From CAMLHU01 sp049680185 (GTDB lineage: Bacteria; Gemmatimonadota; Gemmatimonadetes; Gemmatimonadales; GWC2-71-9), in assembly GCA_049680185.1 (NCBI GenBank), contig JBAUHI010000023.1, forward strand, positions 1 through 54,554: 54,554 nucleotides of DNA, given 5' to 3'. Shown in pieces: positions 43,701 to 52,284 of this stretch (the first letter of the stretch is position 1; the number at the start of each line of letters is the position of its first letter). Below the pieces are notes generated by a model. It saw only the letters and a list, made by a program, of their open reading frames with translations. It was not told the DNA's origin and did not search any database. A program made the translations under genes and the position numbers.

Positions 43701-44156
43701 ATGCGCAAGCGCTCGATCGTGACGGTGCTCTTCGGATCGGTGATGGCCGTCGGCCCGCCAGCGCGGGCCCAGACGCGGCCGCCGCCACCGCGGGCCCAAC
43801 TGCAGGAGAATTCGCCCAATCCCTTCTTTCCCGCGACCCTCATCCCGTTCTCCATCGCCCCATCGGAGTGTGCCGACGGACACCAACCCCTTGTCAGTCT
43901 GAAGGTTTACAACGTGCTCGTGCAGGTGGTCGCGGTCCCGGTGCTTCAGAGTTCCAACGGTCAGGCGCTCGACAACATCCACGTTCCCTGCGGGGATCAC
44001 GTGGCACTCTGGGACGGGAGGATGCTCGATGGCAGCGCCGATCCGACGCCCGGGATCTACTACAGCCAGTTGATCGTCGATGGGATGCGCTTTACGAGGA
44101 AGATGATCGTTCGCTCACCGCCCGGACAGAAGGCGAAGGGCGCTCAAGGACAATGA
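43701..44156 (+). CDS. Small exported protein with FlgD/T9SS-type Ig-like domain
   Basis: 151 residues from ATG 43701. Signal peptide MRKRSIVTVLFGSVMAVGPPARAQ. The rest is a single domain of the FlgD-Ig/Por-sorting type: NSPNPFFPATLIPFSIAP, VSLKVYNVLVQVV, GDHVALWDGRMLDGS and PGIYYSQLIVDGMRFTRKMIV. These match the N-P-F-x-P-x-T, V-x-V-Y-N-V-L-G, WDG and G-x-Y-x-x-x-L-x-x-x-x-x-x-x-R-K-M elements normally found at the C-terminus of longer secreted proteins. Here the domain stands alone. Neighbours (selB, clpB) give no functional clue. It ends within a hairpin at 44154-44178. Confidence 0.7.
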   Translation: MRKRSIVTVLFGSVMAVGPPARAQTRPPPPRAQLQENSPNPFFPATLIPFSIAPSECADGHQPLVSLKVYNVLVQVVAVPVLQSSNGQALDNIHVPCGDHVALWDGRMLDGSADPTPGIYYSQLIVDGMRFTRKMIVRSPPGQKAKGAQGQ

Positions 44157-44178
44157 AGGCGGCCAGTGGCCGCCTTCA
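44154..44178 (+). terminator. Hairpin at the end of the FlgD-like gene
   Basis: tgaaggcggcc (44154-44164) pairs with ggccgccttca (44168-44178) around the loop agt. The stem includes the stop codon of the upstream gene. No U-run follows, so efficiency as an intrinsic terminator is uncertain. Confidence 0.6.
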
Positions 44179-44339
44179 TCATGTCCGCGCCCTGTCAATC
44201 CGGCAGGGAAGGTCGGTACGGCGCTTGCTTTGGGATCGGGCTGGTCCTATCAGGTCCGTCATCACAATTGTGCCAGTGGCACCGCTCCCGGTGCGCCGCG
44301 TGGCGCGAGTGGGTATTACTCATGATGTCCGGAGGCAGC
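44179..44339 (+). promoter_or_regulatory. Probable promoter region of clpB
   Basis: The 161 bases before clpB contain no gene. A sequence loosely like a heat-shock promoter is present: cttgctt near 44224-44230 and a later cctatca near 44246-44252. A small inverted repeat gtgcca-g-tggcac lies at 44270-44282. A ggagg at 44331-44335 serves ATG 44340. No CIRCE element was found. The promoter assignment is a weak guess. Confidence 0.3.
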
Positions 44340-46959
<2,620 letters not shown>

Positions 46960-46967
<8 letters not shown>

Positions 46968-47430
46968 GGCGGGCCCCTCGTCGGGCGACCTCGCCGGGAT
47001 GGAGGCGGCGCTCCGGTTGGCCCGGGCCGCCGCCGTGCGGGACGAAGTGCCGGTGGGTGCGGTCATCATCCACGAAGGGGAGACCCTCGCGGAAGCGCAC
47101 AATGAGACCATCCATCGCAAGGACCCGACCGCGCACGCCGAGCTGCTGGCCATCCAGCACGCCGTGCACCACGGCCACGCGGACCGGCTGCTGGAAGCGA
47201 CCCTCTATGTGACGCTCGAGCCCTGCGCCCAGTGCGCCGGGGCCATCGTCCTGGCTCGGCTCCGGCGCGTGGTCTTCGGCGCCTGGGATGCCAGGGCCGG
47301 GATGGCCGGCTCGGTCCACGACCTCCTGCGTGATCCGCACCTCAACCACCGGCCGGAGGTGCTCTCCGGGCTGATGGGCGAGGAATGCGGTGATCTCCTG
47401 AAAGGGTTCTTTCGGGCCAAGCGGGATTAG
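46960..47430 (+). CDS. tadA: tRNA adenosine(34) deaminase TadA
   Basis: 156 residues from GTG 46960; an in-frame ATG at 46999 could be the true start. It converts A34 to inosine in tRNA-Arg(ACG). Zinc and catalytic residues are present in TAHAELLAI (His-Ala-Glu) and TLEPCAQCAGAIV (Pro-Cys-x-x-Cys), with VPVGAVIIH before and VVFGAWDARAG after. The motif T-L-E-P-C-A-Q-C separates it from cytosine deaminases. It ends in a palindrome that may terminate the clpB-tadA transcript. tRNA-Ser(CGA), not a TadA substrate, lies 200 bases downstream. Confidence 0.92.
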
Positions 47431-47450
47431 GGGCGGCCTGCGGCCACCCC
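47430..47450. terminator. Palindrome after tadA (GGGGCGGCC-TGC-GGCCACCCC)
   Basis: A 9-base-pair stem with one mismatch and a TGC loop directly after the tadA stop codon. The same palindrome type (ggtggcc-tgc-ggccacc) occurs twice after glnN at 54421-54480, so it is a dispersed element that also fits termination. Confidence 0.5.
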
Positions 47451-47538
47451 CTCGTTCCGGTCCACGCCTGTCGTCTCGGAGAGACGCGGTAAGGGCGGTA
47501 GCACAGGGCGCAGGTCCCGACTAATTTGCACCCCCGTC

Positions 47539-47555
47539 GGACAGGTGTCCGAGTG
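47539..47555 (+). pseudogene. 5' fragment of a tRNA-Ser
   Basis: ggacaggtgtccgagtg is identical to bases 1-17 of the tRNA-Ser gene at 47635, which begins 96 bases downstream. The sequence then diverges, so no second tRNA can be folded here. It looks like a remnant of a duplicated copy. Confidence 0.65.
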
Positions 47556-47558
47556 AGA

Positions 47559-47618
47559 CCTCGCCTGAAGGCGAGGCTGGGAATGCGGACTTGTCGATAG
47601 TTGAGGCCTGAAGGCCTC
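47559..47618. repeat. Two TGAA-loop hairpins
   Basis: cctcgcc-tgaa-ggcgagg (47559-47576) and gaggcc-tgaa-ggcctc (47603-47618) are perfect stems with the same loop. They resemble the ggggcc-ttca-ggcccc hairpin at 4142-4158, which is the same motif on the other strand. They fill most of the 204 bases between tadA and the tRNA, where no gene is seen. Confidence 0.6.
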
Positions 47619-47634
47619 TGATGATCCTGGTGTT

Positions 47635-47721
47635 GGACAGGTGTCCGAGTGGCTGAAGGAGCCGGTCTCGAAAACCGGTATACCGGCAACGGTATCGAGG
47701 GTTCGAATCCCTCCCTGTCCG
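47635..47721 (+). tRNA. tRNA-Ser (anticodon CGA)
   Basis: 87 bases. The acceptor stem GGACAGG (47635-47641) pairs with CCTGTCC (47714-47720), with discriminator G at 47721. The anticodon stem CCGGT/ACCGG encloses the loop CTCGAAA; the anticodon CGA is at 47669-47671 and reads UCG. A long variable arm typical of class II tRNAs follows, then the T-arm GAGGGTTCGAATCCCTC. The CCA end is not encoded. Serine identity fits both the anticodon and the long variable arm. Confidence 0.93.
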
Positions 47722-47823
47722 TGATGCGCGTGGGCCGCTCCGATGTGAGGCGGTCTTCCTTGTTCGAGGGTTGGGCTGCGGCGGCGTTGCCGCCTCGCCC
47801 CCCTCCGGCGCTACAGCGCCTCC

Positions 47824-47845
47824 GGGTCGAATCTCTCCCTGTCCG
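47824..47845 (+). pseudogene. 3' fragment of a tRNA-Ser (attachment-site-like)
   Basis: Starting about 100 bases after the tRNA, the sequence repeats the 3' end of tRNA-Ser: gggtcgaatc-t-ctccctgtccg against gggttcgaatc-c-ctccctgtccg, differing by one missing base and one substitution. The last 11 bases are identical. A duplicated tRNA 3' end is what site-specific integration leaves behind, but the intervening 102 bases encode nothing recognisable. Confidence 0.6.
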
Positions 47846-47854
47846 TATCGACGT

Positions 47855-47882
47855 GAAGGCCGCCTCTCGTCGGGCGGCCTTC
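47855..47882. terminator. Hairpin between tRNA-Ser and the DUF2249 gene
   Basis: gaaggccgcc (47855-47864) pairs with ggcggccttc (47873-47882) across an eight-base loop. It lies between the + strand tRNA and the convergent - strand DUF2249 gene and could terminate either. cgtcgtt follows on the + strand. Confidence 0.6.
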
Positions 47883-47919
47883 GTCGTTCAAGCGTCAGGC
47901 GTTGAGGGCTGTGCCGCGC

Positions 47920-48360
47920 TCACGCCGCGCTGGGTCGAGTCGAGCCCGCGGCCGACTGCAACTCGCCCAACAGCTCCTCCAGCGGTACGCGGTGCGCCGT
48001 GGCGGCAAACTCCAATGTCTTGGGGCCGCTGCAGCAGCTGTCCATCCCGTGCCGATTGAGCACGTCGAGCGGGCCCTGGCCCCGCGCCGCCGCCTCGGCC
48101 AGCGTAGTGCTCGGCAGGATCCCCGTCTGCGTAAACCGCACCCGCGTGGCACCTCCATCGGCCGACGAGCGTTCCGCGCGGAAGCCGCGGAGCCGGAGCA
48201 CGGCGTAGAGCGGCGTGGGTTCGAACGGTGCGATGAGATCGAACGCATCGCCCAGGAGGACCTTGGCGGAGGTGGCCAGGATGAGATCGAGGGGTTCACC
48301 GCCCTCGGCGAGGATGGAGCGAACGTCAAGTTCGACCGTCGGTTGGGTCATGGCAGGCAT
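47920..48360 (-). CDS. DUF2249 and DUF542 (ScdA-N-like) fusion protein
   Basis: 146 residues from ATG 48360; a second ATG three codons later is also possible. The N-terminal half is DUF2249: VELDVRSILAEGGEPLDLIL and FDLIAPFEPTPLYAVLRLRGF. The C-terminal half is DUF542, the N-terminal domain of ScdA/YtfE iron-sulfur repair proteins: LDVLNRHGMDSCCSGPKTL with the conserved Cys-Cys, then FAATAHRVPLEELLGEL. Both domains often occur with NO-responsive and denitrification genes. It follows the polytopic membrane protein gene by 12 bases, so the two form an operon. Confidence 0.8.
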   Translation of the reverse strand: MPAMTQPTVELDVRSILAEGGEPLDLILATSAKVLLGDAFDLIAPFEPTPLYAVLRLRGFRAERSSADGGATRVRFTQTGILPSTTLAEAAARGQGPLDVLNRHGMDSCCSGPKTLEFAATAHRVPLEELLGELQSAAGSTRPSAA

Positions 48361-48372
48361 CAGGAGATCCGG

Positions 48373-49674
48373 TCAGCGAGTGAGCATGCGAAGGAACTGG
48401 GTCGGTACGAGCACAGCGCCCGCCAGCCAGACCGCGGCGCCAGCGGTAGCCACGAGATTTTCCCCGCTGGCGACACCGGTCACGAAAATGACGAGGCCGG
48501 CGCTGAGCAGGCCGAGTGATCCCCACGCCGTCCGGGTATTCAGCATCTCGGCGGCGGTCGGGAGGGCGCTCGTGGATCCCCGGGTGTGCAGGTGGATCCA
48601 GGTAAGGTGGGTCAGGACCTTGTACAGGATGCCGAAGATCAGGGGCAGCAACCAGCCGAGGATGGCGAGCAGCGCGTATGCGATCCAGAGCCGAGCATGG
48701 AATCTGGGGGCCACGAGCAGGGCGATCCCCACCGTGGTCGCCGCGAGGAGGCCCAGGTGGGCCGCTGCCATGTGGGCGGTGGGTGGATCGAAGTGGCGGC
48801 GCAGGCGGTGGGAGAAGTAGCCGCGGGAGAGGTGCAGATAGAGCACCGCGCCTGCGGCGAGCAGGATCCCGCCGATCGGCCCGAGGGCCGGCACCCGCCA
48901 CACTTCGCCGATGGTGAAGACCACAAGGCCGATCAGGACCAGCGGTCCGATGAACCGCAGCGGCCACTGCTTGGTCCCGTGGGATACGAGGAACATCGGG
49001 ATCATCCGGCTGCCGACGCCGATCGCAGTGAGGGTGGCAAATCCGAGTGCCGCCAGGTGGAAGTGGGCGGCGATGGTCCCGATCCGGTCGGTGGTCCACC
49101 AGCCGAGCGTTTCGCCCACGCGGGCACCGCCCAGCAGGAGGGCGAGGCCCAGTGCCGCGTGTCCGCCCCAGATATAGAGGCGCACCACCCGGTGCTCCGG
49201 CGGTCGATGCTTCCGGGTGCTCAGGTTCCACTCGTGGACCGCGATGGCAACGAAGATGAGCGTCCAGCCGATGCCTTGGAGGGCCGGGGTCCAGGACCAG
49301 AAGCCGACGACGAGCAGGGCGGTCCCGCCGGCCAGTGCGGCGAGGGCCACGTAGCCTGCGCGAACGCTGCGGGGTGGATGCCCGAGCGCCATCGGCAGGA
49401 ACTGGTGGAGGACCCCGAAGATCGTGGTGGTGATGACGCCGAGGGTAAAGGCGTGGACCACGGCAAAGACATGGGGCGTCAGGAAGTTGCCGTGCGCCAG
49501 GTCGGGGGCCACCAGCACCAGCCCGACTGCGCCGACAACGAGCCAGAAGAGCGAAACGGCGAAATGTCCGCCCACCAGCGAGTATGGAGGTGCGGCAGTG
49601 GGCTGGGACCGGGCTACGGGGATGGAGCGTGCAGGTGCTGCCGGGCCGGGCGGGGCGGAGATACTCGAAGCCAT
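48373..49674 (-). CDS. Polytopic membrane protein, haem-copper oxidase subunit I / NnrS-like
   Basis: 433 residues from ATG 49674. About twelve hydrophobic segments are predicted. Membrane-embedded His residues recur in HVFAVVHAFTLGVITTTIFG, FGVLHQFLPMALG, IAAHFHLAALGFATLTAIG and HMAAAHLGLLAATTVG, at positions similar to haem ligands of oxidase subunit I-like and NnrS-like proteins. I cannot name the subfamily. The fused DUF2249/DUF542 gene directly downstream and the perfect palindrome 18 bases upstream of the start codon (49692-49710) support a regulated NO-stress or respiratory role. Confidence 0.7.
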   Translation of the reverse strand: MASSISAPPGPAAPARSIPVARSQPTAAPPYSLVGGHFAVSLFWLVVGAVGLVLVAPDLAHGNFLTPHVFAVVHAFTLGVITTTIFGVLHQFLPMALGHPPRSVRAGYVALAALAGGTALLVVGFWSWTPALQGIGWTLIFVAIAVHEWNLSTRKHRPPEHRVVRLYIWGGHAALGLALLLGGARVGETLGWWTTDRIGTIAAHFHLAALGFATLTAIGVGSRMIPMFLVSHGTKQWPLRFIGPLVLIGLVVFTIGEVWRVPALGPIGGILLAAGAVLYLHLSRGYFSHRLRRHFDPPTAHMAAAHLGLLAATTVGIALLVAPRFHARLWIAYALLAILGWLLPLIFGILYKVLTHLTWIHLHTRGSTSALPTAAEMLNTRTAWGSLGLLSAGLVIFVTGVASGENLVATAGAAVWLAGAVLVPTQFLRMLTR

Positions 49675-49691
49675 GATCCCAACATAAGGAG

Positions 49692-49710
49692 TCGGAATTA
49701 AGAATTCCGA
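49692..49710. promoter_or_regulatory. Perfect 19-base palindrome, candidate operator
   Basis: tcggaatt-aag-aattccga, an 8-3-8 perfect inverted repeat that is AT-rich against GC-rich surroundings. It lies 18 bases upstream of the membrane protein's start codon on the - strand, close to where a promoter would be. The form suits a dimeric regulator. The nearby gaaggatccttc (49721-49732) belongs to another dispersed repeat. Confidence 0.55.
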
Positions 49711-49847
49711 AACTGGCGACGAAGGATCCTTCAGGGTTGCCGGCCGCGGCGTCTCAACTCTCGTGAAAACGCTGCCACCTCGCCGAGTCACGGTGAAATC
49801 ACTGGCACCGAGGCAGTCCCGTGCCGGGGTAGCCGTCGTCATTCGAT

Positions 49848-51257
49848 TCATTGCGCGGCTCCGACGGCGCGGGACATCGCAGTGGGGCTCATCCCTTCCA
49901 TGGGCATCTCGACGTCGCGGTCGCGCGCGGACGCCGCTGGCCGGAGCCGGGCGTAGATCGCGATGCCCGCAGGGTTGCGGGTCCCGTACGCGGGCTGGAG
50001 ACCGGAAGGCACGAACCCGACCTCGCCACGCAGCCCCAGCGACAATGCCGTATGAGCGAACCGGAGCAGCTCGCGGGAATAGCCGAGGGATGCCGTTACG
50101 ACGTTGAACTGCGCCGTCGCCGGAAACCCGGAGACGACCAGCTCCTCGGCGCTCTTCTCGACCCACGCCACCCGGCCGTACAGCGTGTTCCGGTCGTCGA
50201 GTTGAAGGTTGGTCTCCGCCAGAAGGCTGTGTTCCAATCGCTCGTCGGACCCGCCGGGCATTCGATGGTGATTGGCACCCCAGATGAGCGAGGTGGCCCA
50301 CTCGCCCGAGTGTCCCATCTTCACGGTCCGCATGATCGATGCTCCGATCCGATGCAGCGACATGCCAGGGTCCAGCGCCTCCGGGCTCCGGAGAAGACCG
50401 TAGCTGGCGTTCAGGCTCCACGCCGTTCCGAGATTTACATCGAGGCGCGTGCTCCACGAGTCGAGTGCCCGAAGATCGAAATTGTAGCGGTCCTCGTCCG
50501 GCTCCCGACCGTTGAATACCGAGCCCTCCAGTTTCACCGTACGGGAATAGATGCCGATGGTCGCCACGCCGAAGGTGATGTGGGTGGCATCCTGCCAGTG
50601 GTGCACGATCGGCGCAAAGGGGTCGGACTGCGCCGACGGTCGGTGCATGAAGGCCACCGGGCCCAGGGCCGGTTCACCGACCGGCGCTGCATAGAGCGAC
50701 ACCGCCAACCCGCCGCCCAGCGGGTGCCGGTAGGTGGCGGACAGTTCCATGAAGAGATCGTGGGGATGCTGGCGGTCGTGGAGGGGTTGGCCCTGGTAGC
50801 TCTCGCCGGTCTGGAGCAAGAGCGGGTAGCCGCGCCCGCCAACGGTGAACGGCTCGGCGCTGAGCATCGCATCCAGTTGGAGCGTGCCATGACCGATCGG
50901 CCGCATTGCCATCCCCATCAGCCAGTTGGTGCTGCCGACCTGGGTATCGCCGCGGGAAGTCCCCTGATGGTCGTAATACAGGTCCACGACGCCGTGGGCC
51001 ATCAGCATCCAGCGGCCAGCCCTTTGCTGGTACTCGCGGATCGCGGACGCGTCGGGGATCCACGAGGTGCCGGAGCCCATTCTCGAGTGGGGGATCCCGA
51101 GGGGTTCGGTCATCGTGGCCATCGGAGACGGGGACGTGCCGGAATGGCGGGCGGACGATGAAGTGTCGGAATTGCCGGACTGGCCGTAGAGCCACCGGGG
51201 CGCCACGGCGGATGCCAGAAGTCCCGCCGCAAGCGCGGCGGCGAATATGCGAAGCAT
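49848..51257 (-). CDS. Outer-membrane beta-barrel protein of a conserved but uncharacterised family
   Basis: 469 residues from ATG 51257, preceded on the - strand by AGAGGA. Signal peptide MLRIFAAALAAGLLASAVAP, cleaved near LYGQ. The mature protein has many conserved patches that I associate with a family seen near copper or heavy-metal genes: SGTSWIPDASAIREY, WLMGMAMRPIGHG, LLLQTGESYQGQPLHDRQHP, PVGEPALGPVAFMHRPSA and VFNGREPDEDRYNFDLRALD. These alternate with amphipathic strands as in a barrel. A substrate is not known. The His/Met-rich patches (QHPHD, VHHWQDATHI) would suit metal contact, which is inference. Confidence 0.65.
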   Translation of the reverse strand: MLRIFAAALAAGLLASAVAPRWLYGQSGNSDTSSSARHSGTSPSPMATMTEPLGIPHSRMGSGTSWIPDASAIREYQQRAGRWMLMAHGVVDLYYDHQGTSRGDTQVGSTNWLMGMAMRPIGHGTLQLDAMLSAEPFTVGGRGYPLLLQTGESYQGQPLHDRQHPHDLFMELSATYRHPLGGGLAVSLYAAPVGEPALGPVAFMHRPSAQSDPFAPIVHHWQDATHITFGVATIGIYSRTVKLEGSVFNGREPDEDRYNFDLRALDSWSTRLDVNLGTAWSLNASYGLLRSPEALDPGMSLHRIGASIMRTVKMGHSGEWATSLIWGANHHRMPGGSDERLEHSLLAETNLQLDDRNTLYGRVAWVEKSAEELVVSGFPATAQFNVVTASLGYSRELLRFAHTALSLGLRGEVGFVPSGLQPAYGTRNPAGIAIYARLRPAASARDRDVEMPMEGMSPTAMSRAVGAAQ

Positions 51258-51306
51258 GGTGATCCTCTCTGAGTCGTATGGAGCGAACTATCGGACGACT
51301 ACCAAC

Positions 51307-51741
51307 TCAGAGGCGGGATCGCGGAGGGGGTGTGAGGAGGCTCGGGGTGACGTCGGCGAAAGAGCCAGCGGGGATCGAACGAGGGCGCCGGTCGGGTGTG
51401 GGACGGAACAACGAGAGGGCTTCCGAGGGGAGGGCGACTCCGGTCACCACGCCACACGGCGCGGTGGTGGGACAGTTGACGGGTGGGCAGTGAGTGCAAT
51501 CCGCCGGGAGGACGTTGCCGATGGTCGTCACACCTGGGGTGGCCGTGGACGGCACCTGACGAGCGGACTGCATCCCGGCCATTGCGTCGCGAGCCGCGGC
51601 GTGCGCGGAGCAGGGCACTCGTGCACCGTGGGCCAACGACGGCAGTCCCGCCAGCGTGAACGCGGCGAGCAACGCACCGCTGCAGACGCGGCGCCCAGTG
51701 CGCCCGAACCGGCGCTGCACGGCGCGAAGAGAGATCTCCAC
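51307..51741 (-). CDS. Small exported Cys-containing protein, function unknown
   Basis: 144 residues from GTG 51741. The N-terminus MEISLRAVQRRFGRTGRRVC precedes a hydrophobic run (SGALLAAFTLAGL) and an SLAHGA cleavage region. The mature part has a Met-rich AMAGMQSA and a Cys patch CTHCPPVNCPTTAPC (about 82-96), which may bind metal. It lies 49 bases upstream of the barrel gene in the same direction, so they are probably cotranscribed, and 50 bases downstream of padR. No family is recognised. Confidence 0.55.
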   Translation of the reverse strand: MEISLRAVQRRFGRTGRRVCSGALLAAFTLAGLPSLAHGARVPCSAHAAARDAMAGMQSARQVPSTATPGVTTIGNVLPADCTHCPPVNCPTTAPCGVVTGVALPSEALSLFRPTPDRRPRSIPAGSFADVTPSLLTPPPRSRL

Positions 51742-51791
51742 AGCCGCACGATACCCACGGACGCGACGCCGGTCAACCGCTGGGTGACCGT

Positions 51792-52124
51792 TCAGAGCCC
51801 CCCCGCCTTTCCGTACTCAATGATCTTGTCGATCGCGAGGCCGTATTGGCCCCAGCGCTCCAGCTCCTGGCGCAGGAGCTGCCGCCCCGCCGCCGTGAGT
51901 TGATAGTGGCGCGCTCGGCGATTGCTCTCCGAGACCCCCCACTCGGACTCCACCAGCCCCCGGCGCTCCAGGCGGTGCAGGGCAGGGTAGAGGGTCCCCT
52001 CCTCCGGATCGAGCGCGCCATCGGTCACCAGGCGGATCCACGCGGCCACGCCGGCGCCGTGGGTCGGCTCCCAGCGCAGCGCGCGCAGGACGCAGAGATC
52101 GAGGAGGCCGGGGAGAAGGAGCAT
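51792..52124 (-). CDS. PadR family transcriptional regulator
   Basis: 110 residues. The winged helix-turn-helix is clear: LLDLCVLRALRWEPTHGAGV (about 7-26), the turn and recognition helix near EEGTLYPALHRLERRGLVES (about 41-60), then RRARHYQLTAAGRQLLRQEL. The E-G-x-L-Y-P-A-L-x-R-L-E sequence is the PadR hallmark. It lacks the long C-terminal helix of PadR-s1 proteins, so it is the short type. It probably represses its own promoter, which carries the palindrome at 52177-52193, and maybe the downstream Cys protein and barrel. Confidence 0.92.
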   Translation of the reverse strand: MLLLPGLLDLCVLRALRWEPTHGAGVAAWIRLVTDGALDPEEGTLYPALHRLERRGLVESEWGVSESNRRARHYQLTAAGRQLLRQELERWGQYGLAIDKIIEYGKAGGL

Positions 52125-52176
52125 GCCGGAGAGGGAGACGAGGAGGGGAAGAGGGGAACGCGGTTGGGGTGCGCTC

Positions 52177-52193
52177 CCCTAGACCATCTAGGG
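52177..52193. promoter_or_regulatory. Perfect palindrome between padR and glnN, candidate PadR operator
   Basis: ccctaga-cca-tctaggg (7-3-7), followed by gataaatgtag, the most AT-rich stretch of the 160-base divergent gap. It lies 53 bases before the padR start and 92 bases before glnN. The rest of the gap holds two direct copies of catccgtccat (52232-52242 and 52248-52258). No other gene is seen there. Confidence 0.55.
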
Positions 52194-52284
52194 ATAAATG
52201 TAGACGCGGTAAGGCACCCCCGCTATCCTCTCATCCGTCCATACGGCCATCCGTCCATCCGCCTACGCCAGAGGCCCCGCCCCC

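Noticed and set aside
44179..44339. CIRCE or HrcA operator before clpB
   Set aside because: No TTAGCACTC-N9-GAGTGCTAA-like repeat is present; only a short gtgcca-g-tggcac repeat was found.
47722..47823. Integrated mobile element between tRNA-Ser and its 3' fragment
   Set aside because: Only about 100 bases separate them, with no integrase or other gene. It was kept as a possible relic but not called as a mobile element.
48586..49701. 371-codon + strand frame opposite the polytopic membrane protein
   Set aside because: Its translation is Gln/Glu/Arg-rich without hydrophobic pattern or domains, while the - strand frame encodes a clean multi-helix membrane protein.
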